A DNA stretch of 64,000 nucleotides. Source: Roseovarius albus. GTDB taxonomy: Bacteria; Pseudomonadota; Alphaproteobacteria; Rhodobacterales; Rhodobacteraceae. This document shows, piece by piece, positions 9,272 to 18,477 of the stretch. Where the stretch lies: NCBI RefSeq assembly GCF_900172335.1, contig NZ_FWFX01000016.1, positions 24,952-88,951 on the forward strand, given 5' to 3'. The notes beneath the pieces were generated by a model that worked only from the letters and a program-made list of their open reading frames with translations, was not told the DNA's origin and made no database searches. Numbering within the stretch: position 1 is the stretch's first letter; every line of letters begins with the position of its first letter. A program made the translations under genes and the position numbers.

Positions 9272-10824
9272 TTCCGCTGTCCCTGCACGATGCGATCAAG
9301 TATCATGGCGCAGAACAGGATAGCAAAGCCTGCCAGAATGCCTTGTCCGACATTGGCATATTGTAGTGCTTCAAGAACGTCTTCACCCAATCCTTTCGCG
9401 CCGATCAGTGAGGCCACGACAACCATCGCCAGTGACAGCATGATTGTCTGATTGATACCCGCCCGAATTGAGGGGCTCGCTAACGGCAGGTCGACTTTGG
9501 TGAGTAGGTACCACTTATTTGCGCCAAAGCTGATCGCCGCCTCCCGCACGCTTTCAGGGACGCCACGCAAACCCAAAACAGTCAGGCGTACCACCGGTGT
9601 ACCGCCGAAAATCATCGTAACAATGACGGCCGCTGGTTTGCCGACGCCGAAAAACGCGATGACCGGCACCATGAAGACAAAGGCAGGCATCGTTTGCATG
9701 AAATCCATGATGGGTTGGATGAAGGCGTAGAAGCGTGGACGCCGAGCCGCGAACATGCCCAACGGTATGCCGATCACGATTGATAAACACGCCGCAGTGC
9801 CTAGCAATGCCAATGTTGTCATTGCCGCCTCCCAAAAGCCTAAGAGGCCCATATAGGCGAGGAATGCGCCTGAATAGATCGCTGTTCTGATCCCCGCGGT
9901 TAGCCAGGTGAGCAGGATGATCAGGCTTGCAATCACGATCCATGGGGTCTGTACAAGTATAACTTCCAACGCATCAAGCAATGCTCGGATACCAATCGTG
10001 AGCCCTTCAAAGAATGCTTCACTATTTCGGACGCAAAACGCGATAAAGTCTTCCACCCAGGTGATGCCAGTCAAACGGATATTGGGATCTGTTGGAAAGT
10101 GGCTGAGCAATGAGAAACGACCGGGGAAACTGTAATGCATCATTGCCGCTGTCACGATCAGCGCCATGAAAATAGCACTGAACACGATCTCAGAGACAGG
10201 CATGGCTGAACGGATTGACCGATCTGACAACCATTCAGAAAACCGCGTCTCAAGCGCCCAATTGGCCACGACAGACTGAATCGTTTTGATAACCAGCAAG
10301 AGAACAAGGCCCCACAACACTATTGAAGGGCCTTCGGCGGCCAAAGCTTCGGCTTCGGCACGGATTCCTCCGATGTTGGCCTCAAGCGAGTCGACTGTGC
10401 GCTGATAGACATCAACCTTGTCGGAGTTTGATTCAATTGCGGCTTCCAACTGCTGGCGGCGCAGTTCCAGTGTTCCTTCGATTGACGCGATGCGAGCCAT
10501 TGCATCAGCCGCAAGATCTCCAAAAAGACCGCGCGCAATCTGTACATAAGCAAGTGTTTCAAGAATTAAGAATGGTAAGGCCCATGTCCACAAGCCGCGA
10601 GCGCCATACCAGACAGGGCCGAATATCCCGGCCATGAGATTGAAAGTCGCCGTAAAACGAGCAGACGCGCCGATCTTGTCGAAATTCTTGATGTAATAGT
10701 CGGGGTTGGTTCGTACAAATTTCCGGATGTTTTCGCGTCGCTCTTCGGCATAAGCCAAAGCGGCTTCACTTTCTGTATCTTCTAGCGGGTTTACGCCATC
10801 GGGGTTCACGTCGGATGTGCTCAT
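9268..10824 (-). CDS. glycine betaine/proline-type ABC transporter permease with long N-terminal extension
   Basis: The membrane subunit of an OpuA/ProU-type importer, 518 residues. The C-terminal 230 residues form the usual binding-protein-dependent permease domain with the cytoplasmic EAA loop EAAISFGANKWYLLTK followed by DLPLAS, which docks on the ATPase. The first 280 residues are unusual: a charged cytoplasmic start, a membrane segment near residue 80, a helical, probably coiled-coil stretch at about 105-165 rich in E, Q and A, and further membrane segments. Plain ProW proteins are nearer 280-350 residues. Start and stop both overlap neighbours by four bases (ATGA with the ATPase, GTGA with the hydrolase), indicating one operon. 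Confidence 0.87.
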   Translation of the reverse strand: MSTSDVNPDGVNPLEDTESEAALAYAEERRENIRKFVRTNPDYYIKNFDKIGASARFTATFNLMAGIFGPVWYGARGLWTWALPFLILETLAYVQIARGLFGDLAADAMARIASIEGTLELRRQQLEAAIESNSDKVDVYQRTVDSLEANIGGIRAEAEALAAEGPSIVLWGLVLLLVIKTIQSVVANWALETRFSEWLSDRSIRSAMPVSEIVFSAIFMALIVTAAMMHYSFPGRFSLLSHFPTDPNIRLTGITWVEDFIAFCVRNSEAFFEGLTIGIRALLDALEVILVQTPWIVIASLIILLTWLTAGIRTAIYSGAFLAYMGLLGFWEAAMTTLALLGTAACLSIVIGIPLGMFAARRPRFYAFIQPIMDFMQTMPAFVFMVPVIAFFGVGKPAAVIVTMIFGGTPVVRLTVLGLRGVPESVREAAISFGANKWYLLTKVDLPLASPSIRAGINQTIMLSLAMVVVASLIGAKGLGEDVLEALQYANVGQGILAGFAILFCAMILDRIVQGQRK

Positions 10825-11876
10825 GATACTTCCGTCCCTTCGATTACTGTGCGCAGTAGATCGGCACGTGTGATCAGGCCCACATCTCTACCGCCATCTT
10901 CCACCAAAATCGCACCGCTGTTGTCGATCGCTAAATTGATCAGCGTGCTTAGATTTTCACTCTCGTTGACGCGCGGTGAATCTGCACCCAGCGGGCCATG
11001 GGTGGCGACATAGTCATCAATCGGTTGCATAACTGCGTGGGCACGCACCACCTTGAGCCGCGAAATACCCGCCACAAAGTCTGCCACGTAATCGTCGGCA
11101 GGATTCATGACGATGTCTTCAGCCGTACCGATCTGAACGACTTTGCCATCACGCATGATTGCAATTCGATTGCCGATACGCACAGCCTCGTCCAAGTCAT
11201 GTGTGATGAAGATTGTTGTTTTTTTCAGGATCTTGCTGAGCCGGATGAATTCATCCTGCAATTGCCGCCGAATGAGCGGATCTAGTGCCGAGAATGGCTC
11301 ATCCATCAGCAGCACGTCAGGGTTTGCCGCCAGAGCGCGCGCCAAACCAACCCTTTGCTGCATTCCCCCGGAAAGCTCGTGCGCGAATTTAGACCCCCAG
11401 GCCCCCAATTCAACGATGTCCAGAATGGCCGCCGCCTGTCGCATGCGTTCATTTTTGCTCACTTGTCGGATTTCCAACGGCAAGGCCACGTTATCCAGAA
11501 CCGAGCGGTGCGGCATCAATGCGAAGTTCTGAAACACCATGCCGATTTTGTTGTTGCGAAACTGTTGAAGCTCTTGTGGTCCCAACGCCATCACGTCGGT
11601 GCCTTCAATCTCAATCTTTCCATCAGTGGGTTCCAACAATCGGTTGAAATGGCGGACTAGCGTGGACTTGCCGCTACCGGACAGGCCCATGATACAGAAT
11701 ATCTCACCGCGGTTCACGGACAGGCTCACGTCAGCGACACCGACGACACAGTTGTGTTCAGCAAGGACCTCGGCTTTGGTCAAGCCTTGTTCGCGTATTG
11801 CCTGCAACGCGATTTCGGGCTTGGCTCCAAAAATCTTCCAGACATTCGAAATTTCAATAACGGTATCGTCGCTCAT
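10821..11876 (-). CDS. glycine betaine/proline-type ABC transporter ATP-binding protein
   Basis: The ATPase of the importer, 351 residues. Walker A is GLSGSGKST at residues 64-72, the Q-loop is MVFQNFALMPHRS, the signature LSGGMQQRVGLARALA, Walker B VLLMDEPFSALDP, and the switch His is in FITHDLDEA. The first 40 residues (VWKIFG to LTKAEVL) carry the extension typical of ProV/OpuAA, and the last 80 residues look like a CBS-type regulatory pair, which in OpuA senses ionic strength. ATG 11876 is chosen for its GGGGGAGAG ribosome site; a start at 11957 would add 27 atypical residues. It sits second to last among the transport genes, coupled to the permease. Confidence 0.92.
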   Translation of the reverse strand: MSDDTVIEISNVWKIFGAKPEIALQAIREQGLTKAEVLAEHNCVVGVADVSLSVNRGEIFCIMGLSGSGKSTLVRHFNRLLEPTDGKIEIEGTDVMALGPQELQQFRNNKIGMVFQNFALMPHRSVLDNVALPLEIRQVSKNERMRQAAAILDIVELGAWGSKFAHELSGGMQQRVGLARALAANPDVLLMDEPFSALDPLIRRQLQDEFIRLSKILKKTTIFITHDLDEAVRIGNRIAIMRDGKVVQIGTAEDIVMNPADDYVADFVAGISRLKVVRAHAVMQPIDDYVATHGPLGADSPRVNESENLSTLINLAIDNSGAILVEDGGRDVGLITRADLLRTVIEGTEVS

Positions 11877-11967
11877 GTCTCTCCCCCGTGGCCTAACAAA
11901 TGGCCCTGTTATTTCAATGTGGCAGCAAACATGCGCTGCCACATTGGTTGATGACATCCGGGTCGGA

Positions 11968-12933
11968 TTAAAGGCCCAGCCAGGCGTCTACACGATCTGG
12001 GTTTGCATCGATCCATTCGAGAGCCACTTCCGACGGATCGCGACCATTAGCGCTGATTTCAAAGGCAAAAGCTGAAACGTCATCCGCAGTTACTTGGAAA
12101 TTTGCGAAAAACTCTGCAATCGCCGGAGAACGGTCAGCCAGAGAGTTGGACCATGCAATCTGCACGTCCTTCAGCGCATCTTTAGAGGCGACCGTCGACT
12201 TTTCATACCAGTCAGGATCATCCGATGGCTGCACCATCACGTATTTTTCGGGGTCAAATGTTGGCTCCGATAGCATTTCCACATCGAACATGTACCAAAC
12301 CGCGTGCGGTTTATAACAATAGAAAGCATAACCTTCGTCCTTGGCGATGCTATCCTTGATACGCGCAGTTTTGACGCTTTCTTCGGCACGGACCGGTTCG
12401 ATGAAATCCAGAAGACCGTAGTCACGCACCTTGACTTCATTTACGTTGGCCGAGGCCCATCCTGGCGCACCGATCCACATTTCGCCGCGGCCATTGCCGT
12501 CACTGTCCATCAGGGCAGCAACATCAGGGCGACCCAAATCGGCAATGTCGGTAATGTTGTTGGCCTCGCCGAAGTTTTTTGACACACAGAAACCCTGATT
12601 TCCTTCGTAAGGGTTTGACGACAAGGTAACCGTTCCTGCTTCATCCACGTATTTTTGAGTGAAGCTCTGTTGATTGGGCAACCACACATCAGGGTGGACG
12701 TCGATATCACCCTTACCTTGGTCCATCGCTTGGAAGATCGTCGCGTTATTGCCAGGTACATACTCGACCGAGCCTCCGATCCGCGTTTCGACGACCGCAC
12801 CTAATAGATGCGCGATCGCCTGGGCGCCGGTCCAGGATGGGACACCTATTTTTACCTCTTCAGCCGCAGCGGCGGGCAACGCCAATAGGCCGAGTGAGGC
12901 TGACAATGTCAGGGATTTCATGTTTAGGGTCAT
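11968..12933 (-). CDS. glycine betaine/proline-type ABC transporter substrate-binding protein
   Basis: A periplasmic binding protein of the OpuAC/ProX family, 321 residues. The signal peptide runs to LALPAAAAEE (cleavage near residue 24). The mature part begins VKIGVPSWTGAQAIAHLLG and has GDIDVHPDVWLPNQ and several aromatic residues (GAPGWAS, YKPHAVWYMF) of the kind that cage quaternary ammonium groups. A good ribosome site, AGGAGAG, precedes ATG 12933. It lies between the ATPase and the DUF1989-GcvT gene, so its ligand is likely the substrate of that enzyme. Betaine, dimethylglycine, carnitine-like or other methylated amines are all possible. Confidence 0.88.
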   Translation of the reverse strand: MTLNMKSLTLSASLGLLALPAAAAEEVKIGVPSWTGAQAIAHLLGAVVETRIGGSVEYVPGNNATIFQAMDQGKGDIDVHPDVWLPNQQSFTQKYVDEAGTVTLSSNPYEGNQGFCVSKNFGEANNITDIADLGRPDVAALMDSDGNGRGEMWIGAPGWASANVNEVKVRDYGLLDFIEPVRAEESVKTARIKDSIAKDEGYAFYCYKPHAVWYMFDVEMLSEPTFDPEKYVMVQPSDDPDWYEKSTVASKDALKDVQIAWSNSLADRSPAIAEFFANFQVTADDVSAFAFEISANGRDPSEVALEWIDANPDRVDAWLGL

Positions 12934-12962
12934 AGTTTCTCTCCTGCTGATTAGATATTTTC

Positions 12963-15290
12963 TTATGCGCGCGCCCGCGTTCGCCGCGGGTCTATGAACG
13001 GAATATCGGTGACTTTCGCGCCTAGTCGTTTCATGCGTCCATCAAGCTGCCCGATTTCCAGCCTTGTTTCATTTTCTGAGTATTCCACAGAAAGGCGTGC
13101 AATTGCGATACTGTGTTCGAGTGAAGGAGACCGGGTGGCAGAGGTAATGATTCCGACCTGTCTTTCATTTGCGAAAACAGAAGCCCCATGCGCTGGAATA
13201 TCATCGCACTCCAAAAGCAAACCTTTGAGGACCTGCCGCGGGTTCTGCTGATTCCGCTCCAATGCAGCCTTTCCAGTAAATTCAGCTTTGGTCAGGTCAA
13301 CGGCAAATCCAAGGCCAGCCTCGAACGCGTCGACTCCGGGAGCAAATTCCGCGTTGGCAGCCGCCAGCCCCGCTTCTATGCGGATGATCTCAAGCGCAGC
13401 TGATCCCATTGGGGTGATCCCAAACTCTTTACCCGCCTCCATCACTGCGTCCCAGATGGTGATTGCATCGGCCTTAGAGCAAAAAATTTCGTATCCAAGT
13501 TCTCCGGTGTAGCCAGAGCGTGACAACATAAATGGCGCCCCCTCGCGATCATTCAGTCGGGCGACCGTGCAGCCAAACCACTTGAGCTGATCAAGGGTAG
13601 GAACCTGGGGTTGTGTGAAAGCGATCTTGCGCAACACATCGCGGGATTTAGGCCCTTGTAGTGCTAGGTTAGGTAGCGCATTCCTCATGTCGTGGATTCG
13701 TACCTGTAGCCCGTGCTCCTCCGCCAATGATAGTAATGTTCGACCGCTTTCTTCGCTGCCACAGCACCAGCGGAACAAGTCATTTGCCAGCCGGAACAGC
13801 GTGCCATCATCTATGACCGTACCGGTTTCATCACACATCAACGTGTAAGAACCACGCCACACCGGTAGTTTGGCGACATTGCGTGTCGTCGCCAACTGCA
13901 ACAATTTCTCGGCATCTGGTCCAATGATGTCGTATTTGCGCAGGCCACTCATGTCTTGCAAAGTTACCGCTTCCCGGCAGGCCCAATATTCGCCCAACGT
14001 GCCGTGTGACGGAAAGCTGACCGGCGCCCACAAATCCCGCGCGGGTGCGAAATGCTGGGTCAGTGGCTCTAGTCGTTCATGAAAGGCGGATTCCTGACTA
14101 ATGGACATCGGGGCATCTTCCTTTTCACGGTAGGCGACCGCACGGCGGATCGGAGTTTCAGGCCGGTAGATCCGCACATGCACATCGGTGGGATTCCAAC
14201 CGTTAATTGGGTCAAGATCATCTGGGCAAGCGGTAGAAGCGCAGACCAAATCTTCCATCGCCCGCATCGCGATATAATCACCCGGGCGCGAATGACTTTC
14301 ATCAACCAGCAATTCGTGGGAATGTGAATCGATCCATGTATTCCAGAAGAAATTGATCGCAGGCCAGGCCGAGCGACGTCTCACACCATAAGGTGTGAGA
14401 GCGTCAGAAATGTTATCGGAACAGTTAATGTGACCCGGGAAGCCGCGCTCGGCGTAACCCCGTGCTGTGCAAGCCAGGCCGTATGCATCGTGACGTCCAC
14501 ATGTATCTTGAATAACGTTCAGAAGGGGCCTCATTTCGCCGTCATAGAATTTGTCCAGCATGCCAGGGCCCGGATAGGCGCGACGCACCATCGATCGGGT
14601 TGAGGTACTATCGATCAGCCATTCCTCACCTTTATCTAGGCCATCCGTTCTGATGGCGACAAAGTCCGAGCATTGCTGGCCCTCGACATCGATGATCTGG
14701 ACTATTTCGCCCTGCCGAACCTCATAGGACAAACCAGTGCCGCGCTTGACCGTGAATTCCTCGCGCACGTCCCCCAAGGGGTCAGGTAAAATCGGGCCGC
14801 TAGCATTTGCCTGTTGGTGAGAAACGACAACCGAACCGCTACTGCTTCCGGTAACCAGTTGATCCCGTTTCAAAGGTTGCATGATCCACACTGAAATCGG
14901 AGCGCTGGCTTTCAATATGATCTGATCTTCACTTCGGGGCAAATCGGCGATGGCTATACCGGAGCCTGGCTCACCACCCTGTGCCGCTATCCAAGCGACC
15001 AGCCTGTCGCTATCCACTTTGGACAAATCTAATTCCCCGGTCTTGGATAGTGCCAAAGAGGTCAAGGCATTTCGGCCTGTTTCGTCAAAGGCTAAAACTT
15101 GCAATCGAGTGTTTGGCCCACTCCCCGTGACTGACAGGAGGTCGCCTATTTGCATGGGGATATAGGAAACTTCGCGTGGCGCGAGTGCAAATGTCTTTCC
15201 GTGTGATGGCTTTTGGAACCCTGCATAGACCCGTGCAGGCGTCTCATAGCCGTTGTTGCTAAAATCATGAAGGATCGAAAAGGTTCGCAT
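12963..15290 (-). CDS. DUF1989 domain fused to a GcvT-type aminomethyltransferase
   Basis: A 775-residue two-part enzyme. Residues about 160-360 form a DUF1989 (urea carboxylase-associated) domain: IVDVEGQQCSDF-like segment at 200, CGRHDAY, and GHINCSDN. Residues about 400-775 form a GcvT fold: SGLRKYDIIGPDAEKLL, SYTLMCDETG, LALQGPKSRDVL, RSGYTGELGYEIF, and a C-terminal barrel with GLGFAVDL and FTGKAAL. GcvT-family proteins pass a one-carbon group to tetrahydrofolate (for example DmdA demethylates DMSP); DUF1989 proteins include subunits of carboxyguanidine deiminase. I infer demethylation plus deimination or ring opening of the imported compound. First gene of the minus-strand operon, facing the LacI gene across two operators. 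Precise reaction unknown. Confidence 0.82.
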   Translation of the reverse strand: MRTFSILHDFSNNGYETPARVYAGFQKPSHGKTFALAPREVSYIPMQIGDLLSVTGSGPNTRLQVLAFDETGRNALTSLALSKTGELDLSKVDSDRLVAWIAAQGGEPGSGIAIADLPRSEDQIILKASAPISVWIMQPLKRDQLVTGSSSGSVVVSHQQANASGPILPDPLGDVREEFTVKRGTGLSYEVRQGEIVQIIDVEGQQCSDFVAIRTDGLDKGEEWLIDSTSTRSMVRRAYPGPGMLDKFYDGEMRPLLNVIQDTCGRHDAYGLACTARGYAERGFPGHINCSDNISDALTPYGVRRRSAWPAINFFWNTWIDSHSHELLVDESHSRPGDYIAMRAMEDLVCASTACPDDLDPINGWNPTDVHVRIYRPETPIRRAVAYREKEDAPMSISQESAFHERLEPLTQHFAPARDLWAPVSFPSHGTLGEYWACREAVTLQDMSGLRKYDIIGPDAEKLLQLATTRNVAKLPVWRGSYTLMCDETGTVIDDGTLFRLANDLFRWCCGSEESGRTLLSLAEEHGLQVRIHDMRNALPNLALQGPKSRDVLRKIAFTQPQVPTLDQLKWFGCTVARLNDREGAPFMLSRSGYTGELGYEIFCSKADAITIWDAVMEAGKEFGITPMGSAALEIIRIEAGLAAANAEFAPGVDAFEAGLGFAVDLTKAEFTGKAALERNQQNPRQVLKGLLLECDDIPAHGASVFANERQVGIITSATRSPSLEHSIAIARLSVEYSENETRLEIGQLDGRMKRLGAKVTDIPFIDPRRTRARA

Positions 15291-15313
15291 TGTTTCAAGT
15301 ATGAGTCGCAGTA

Positions 15314-15350
15314 TGTAACTAGTTACACGATCTTGATGAAACTAGTTACA
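15314..15350. promoter_or_regulatory. tandem LacI-type operators
   Basis: Two near-identical palindromes lie between the DUF1989-GcvT gene and the LacI gene: TGTAACTAGTTACA at 15314-15327 (perfect) and TGAAACTAGTTACA at 15337-15350 (one mismatch). Their centres are 23 bp apart, about two helical turns. The pattern is typical of a LacI-family dimer site, and I infer autoregulation plus control of the transporter operon by the adjacent regulator. Confidence 0.7.
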
Positions 15351-16412
15351 TGTGTCAAGGTATTCATCGAAAAATCAGGCAACCTATGGATTTCAAAAAA
15401 ATTGGCCAACCAGAAACGCAAGAAACGTGCGAACCTCAGAGATGTTGCCAAGGCAGCAAACGTCTCAGTAGCGACAGTATCGCGTGTATTGAATTCTCCA
15501 GTCACGGTATCCGAAGATACTCGTCGCCGTGTACAGGATGTCATTGCAAGCTTGCACTTCGTACCAAGTGCGGCAGCCCGAGCAATCAATACCGGCAGAA
15601 CTCGAGTGGTTGGAGCCATCGTGCCAACACTCGACAACGCAATCTTCTCAAAATTTCTCGCAACGCTTGAAAAGACACTGGCAGAGCATGGGCTATCGCT
15701 TGTTGTTGCAACAACAAAAGGTGATCCGAATATTGAAGCACAAAAGGCACAAGGCCTAGTAGATATAGGTGCAGAAGCACTGATTGTTTCTGGTGTAACG
15801 CATAGTCCGGATTTCGAGAAATTAATCGAACTGACGCGCCTCCCCGTGATCGCCACCTCGTGTTATGATAAAAACTATCATTTGCCGACAATTGGTTACG
15901 ATAACGCCGGCGCTTCACGTATTGCTCTTGATTTCCTCTTGTCTGCCGGGCACCGAAAGATTGCGGTGGTTCACGGTCCGGTGAAAGACAACGATCGAAC
16001 ATTGGCTCGACTGTCAGGTTTGAAGGCCTTAGACCAGAACCACACTTTGCAAACCTTCGAGACGAACATTTCAGTTCAAGGTGGCTGTGATGCAACTCAA
16101 ATGCTGCTCGCAGAAACCACGTCTTTTTCCGTAATTTTATGTTTTTCTGACGTTCTGGCTTTAGGTGTTCTGTTCGAATTACAACGAAATCGGATAAAAG
16201 TGCCTGATGAGATGTCATTGGTGGGCATCGATGACCTGCCTTCATCGTCCTGCACATTCCCCGAAATCACAACCGTTCATCTGCCGGTTGCAACCATGGG
16301 TGAAACCACTGGGGAAGCGATAGTTGAATGGCTGGATAACCACGTCGCACCCAAATCAAAACTTCTCCAAGCGGAGTTGATTGTTCGGAATTCCACGCGA
16401 GAATTTAATTAA
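15336..16412 (+). CDS. LacI-family transcriptional regulator
   Basis: A repressor with an N-terminal helix-turn-helix (LRDVAKAANVSVATVSRVL) and a periplasmic-binding-like effector domain (VVGAIVPTLDNAIFSKFL, ALIVSGVTHS, VVHGPVKDNDRT, SLVGIDDLP). The start is uncertain. ATG 15336 gives 358 residues but lies inside the second operator and adds about 30 residues before the DNA-binding domain. TTG at 15402 would give a more typical N terminus, MANQKRKKRANLRDVAK, but lacks a clear ribosome site. Divergent from the methylated-amine-type operon at 8495-15290 and probably its regulator; the inducer would be its substrate or product. Confidence 0.85.
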   Translation: MKLVTCVKVFIEKSGNLWISKKLANQKRKKRANLRDVAKAANVSVATVSRVLNSPVTVSEDTRRRVQDVIASLHFVPSAAARAINTGRTRVVGAIVPTLDNAIFSKFLATLEKTLAEHGLSLVVATTKGDPNIEAQKAQGLVDIGAEALIVSGVTHSPDFEKLIELTRLPVIATSCYDKNYHLPTIGYDNAGASRIALDFLLSAGHRKIAVVHGPVKDNDRTLARLSGLKALDQNHTLQTFETNISVQGGCDATQMLLAETTSFSVILCFSDVLALGVLFELQRNRIKVPDEMSLVGIDDLPSSSCTFPEITTVHLPVATMGETTGEAIVEWLDNHVAPKSKLLQAELIVRNSTREFN

Positions 16413-16572
16413 GACAACTCCGCAGACTTGAAATTGGAAAGGCGACCTAAAAAGTATGGCTCGATCTAACGCGAAGTTGACTAACGACATCCTGCCAACC
16501 TAGGTTTTACGTCTGACGCAATGTAAATATTACTGCCATTGGTCAACTTGCAGCGAAAGCTCGGTTTGTCCT

Positions 16573-16598
16573 GCACAGCCCCGCAATCGGGGCTGTGC
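16573..16598 (-). terminator. terminator-like hairpin
   Basis: A perfect 11-bp inverted repeat, GCACAGCCCCG with CGGGGCTGTGC, encloses a CAAT loop. It begins 17 bases beyond the stop of the minus-strand solute-binding protein gene. No clear T-run follows on that strand, so it may be a processing or stability element rather than a full intrinsic terminator. Confidence 0.5.
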
Positions 16599-16614
16599 CG
16601 CAATTTCCTGATGT

Positions 16615-18228
16615 TCAACCAGAGAACCACCAGCGGCTTGGGCCGCGTGCGCCATCAAGTTCCCAGCTCGCGGCAACGTTGGGCCCGTGCATTACATTGC
16701 TGCGTCGGGCGTAGACAAAGTTATTGAACATCGGGATGACGGTGCCGCCGTCATCGCGGGCAATGATCGCCATTTCACGGTACATCTCGGCGCGAAGACT
16801 GTCATCGAGCTCTCCCTTCGCTTGGAGGAGGAGTTCGTTGAAGCGTTCGTTCTGCCAAAAGCTCTCGTTCCACGCAGCATCATCCTTGTAGGCCAGCGTG
16901 TACATCACGTCCGGCGTCGGTCGTGCGCCCCAAGACACTGCGCAGAAAGGTTTTTTCAGCCAAACGTCGTTGTAGTAACCGTCGTTGGGCTCTCGCACCA
17001 CGTTGACCGTGATGCCGGCGGCTTTTGCCTGTGCCGCGTAAAGCACGCACATGTCGACCGCGCCGGAAAACAGGCTGTCTGCTGTCGATATGCTGACTGT
17101 GAGTCCGTCCACGCCTGCTTTCTTGAGAAGAGACTTGGCCTGGTCCGGATCATATTCGCGCTGTTCGACATCGTCGGGCCAGTACGGTTGGGCGGGCGAA
17201 TGGTGGAAGTCATTGCCGATTGAGGCCGCGCCGAAAGCGATCTTCTCGATGATCTCATTGCGGTCTATCGAAAGCTTAAGAGCGTTGCGAACGTTGACAT
17301 CGTCGAAGGGGGCGGTGTTGCAGTGCATCGGCATCGTGATCGCCGCACCTGAGGGCACGTTGTCGATCGCGATATTCGGATCACGCTCCAGCAGTGCGGA
17401 TGTCTTCAGGTCGATCGCAGTTACCGCATCCACGTCACCTGTCACCAACGCAGATTGGCGCGCGTTCGGGTCGTTGAGGACCAGCATGTCGACCTTGTCA
17501 AAGTATGCCCCTTCCAGGTGCCAGCCCTCGTGGCGACTCAGGCTCCAGCTTACGCCCCATTCACCGCTGTCGATCTTATAGGGGCCCGACCCGTCGCCGC
17601 TTTGCCAGTTGAGCGTTCCGTCGTCATTGGCCGGGCAAACCGGCAGGTGGTAGTCCGTCATGAGCCAAGGCAGGTCTGCGTTGCCGCTTTCAAGCGCGAC
17701 GACGACTGTGTGGTCACCATCGGCCTGAACATCCGTCACAGCCGCAAGCAGAGCCTTTGCCGCCGAGGTGGTGTCGTCTCCGCGGTGATGGTTGAGCGAT
17801 GCGATCACATCGTTCGCCGTGACCGATTTTCCGCTGTGGAACGTGGCGTTGGGGTTCAACTCAAAGGTCCAGACAGACGCGTCTGCGTTGGCGGTCCATT
17901 GCGTGGCCAGATCTGGACCAAGCGTGCCATCGGGCTCGATCAGCGTGAGGAAGCTGCGGTGTTGGTGGACAAGGTGGATCTGAAGACGCGAGGAATACAT
18001 GCCCGGGTCATGCGTATCCGAGGTATTGCCGTCGTGTATTCCGACCCGGAAGGTTCCGCCACGGCGAGGTTCCTGTGCGTGTGCGCTGCTGGTCCACAAA
18101 CCGGTGGCCGCGCTCGCGGTCATGCCCGCTGCCATCGAGTAGTGCATGAAAGATCGGCGTGAAATGCTGCCCGTCTTTGCAGCATCTGCCAGTTTGGTCA
18201 GAAGGATTTGGTCGGTACTTTTGGTCAT
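16615..18228 (-). CDS. ABC transporter substrate-binding protein, peptide/nickel (family 5) type, Tat-exported
   Basis: A 537-residue periplasmic solute-binding protein of the DppA/OppA family. The N terminus has a twin-arginine signal, SRRSFMHYSMAAG at about residues 23-35, ending at SSAHAQEPRRGG. The mature body has GGTFRVGI, LAEPD-like LTLIEPDGTLGPDLATQW, FHSGKSVTANDV and INDRFVYARR-like FNNFVYARRSN near the end, all usual for the family. No permease or ATPase genes lie beside it, so it is an orphan or borrows a transporter encoded elsewhere. Divergent from the M24 operon across a GntR-type palindrome, suggesting that it captures that operon's substrate. Confidence 0.85.
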   Translation of the reverse strand: MTKSTDQILLTKLADAAKTGSISRRSFMHYSMAAGMTASAATGLWTSSAHAQEPRRGGTFRVGIHDGNTSDTHDPGMYSSRLQIHLVHQHRSFLTLIEPDGTLGPDLATQWTANADASVWTFELNPNATFHSGKSVTANDVIASLNHHRGDDTTSAAKALLAAVTDVQADGDHTVVVALESGNADLPWLMTDYHLPVCPANDDGTLNWQSGDGSGPYKIDSGEWGVSWSLSRHEGWHLEGAYFDKVDMLVLNDPNARQSALVTGDVDAVTAIDLKTSALLERDPNIAIDNVPSGAAITMPMHCNTAPFDDVNVRNALKLSIDRNEIIEKIAFGAASIGNDFHHSPAQPYWPDDVEQREYDPDQAKSLLKKAGVDGLTVSISTADSLFSGAVDMCVLYAAQAKAAGITVNVVREPNDGYYNDVWLKKPFCAVSWGARPTPDVMYTLAYKDDAAWNESFWQNERFNELLLQAKGELDDSLRAEMYREMAIIARDDGGTVIPMFNNFVYARRSNVMHGPNVAASWELDGARGPSRWWFSG

Positions 18229-18438
18229 TACGACACCTTTTTCCTGTTGGTTATTGGTTTGAGGGTCACGCGAGTGCCATGCGATTTCCCGGGCATTCCC
18301 CGGGTGGATCTACGGTTGGCGGCAACGCGGCCTCACTCTCTCGGTGGATGGGCGGACATAATTTCCAAGCCTCATCTGCGGCTTTCTGGACGCTCGAAAA
18401 TGGATTGATTGAGGGTTTTGAACTCTCCTTTTGGCGTT

Positions 18439-18477
18439 GATTCCAGTAAAATTGGTATACCAATATATTCTGGAATC
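18439..18477. promoter_or_regulatory. nested palindrome, candidate GntR operator
   Basis: The 371-base gap between the solute-binding protein and the M24 operon (18229-18599) holds ATTGGTATACCAAT at 18451-18464, a perfect 14-bp palindrome, flanked symmetrically by GATTCCAG (18439-18446) and CTGGAATC (18470-18477). The TGGTATACCA core is the classic shape of GntR/FadR-type operators. The GntR gene ending the operon at 24203 is the natural candidate to bind it and control both directions. I see no small gene in the rest of the gap. Confidence 0.65.

Noticed and set aside
16687..18162. Long plus-strand frames opposite the solute-binding protein gene
   Set aside because: Antisense to a well-supported family 5 binding protein; they have no domains of their own.
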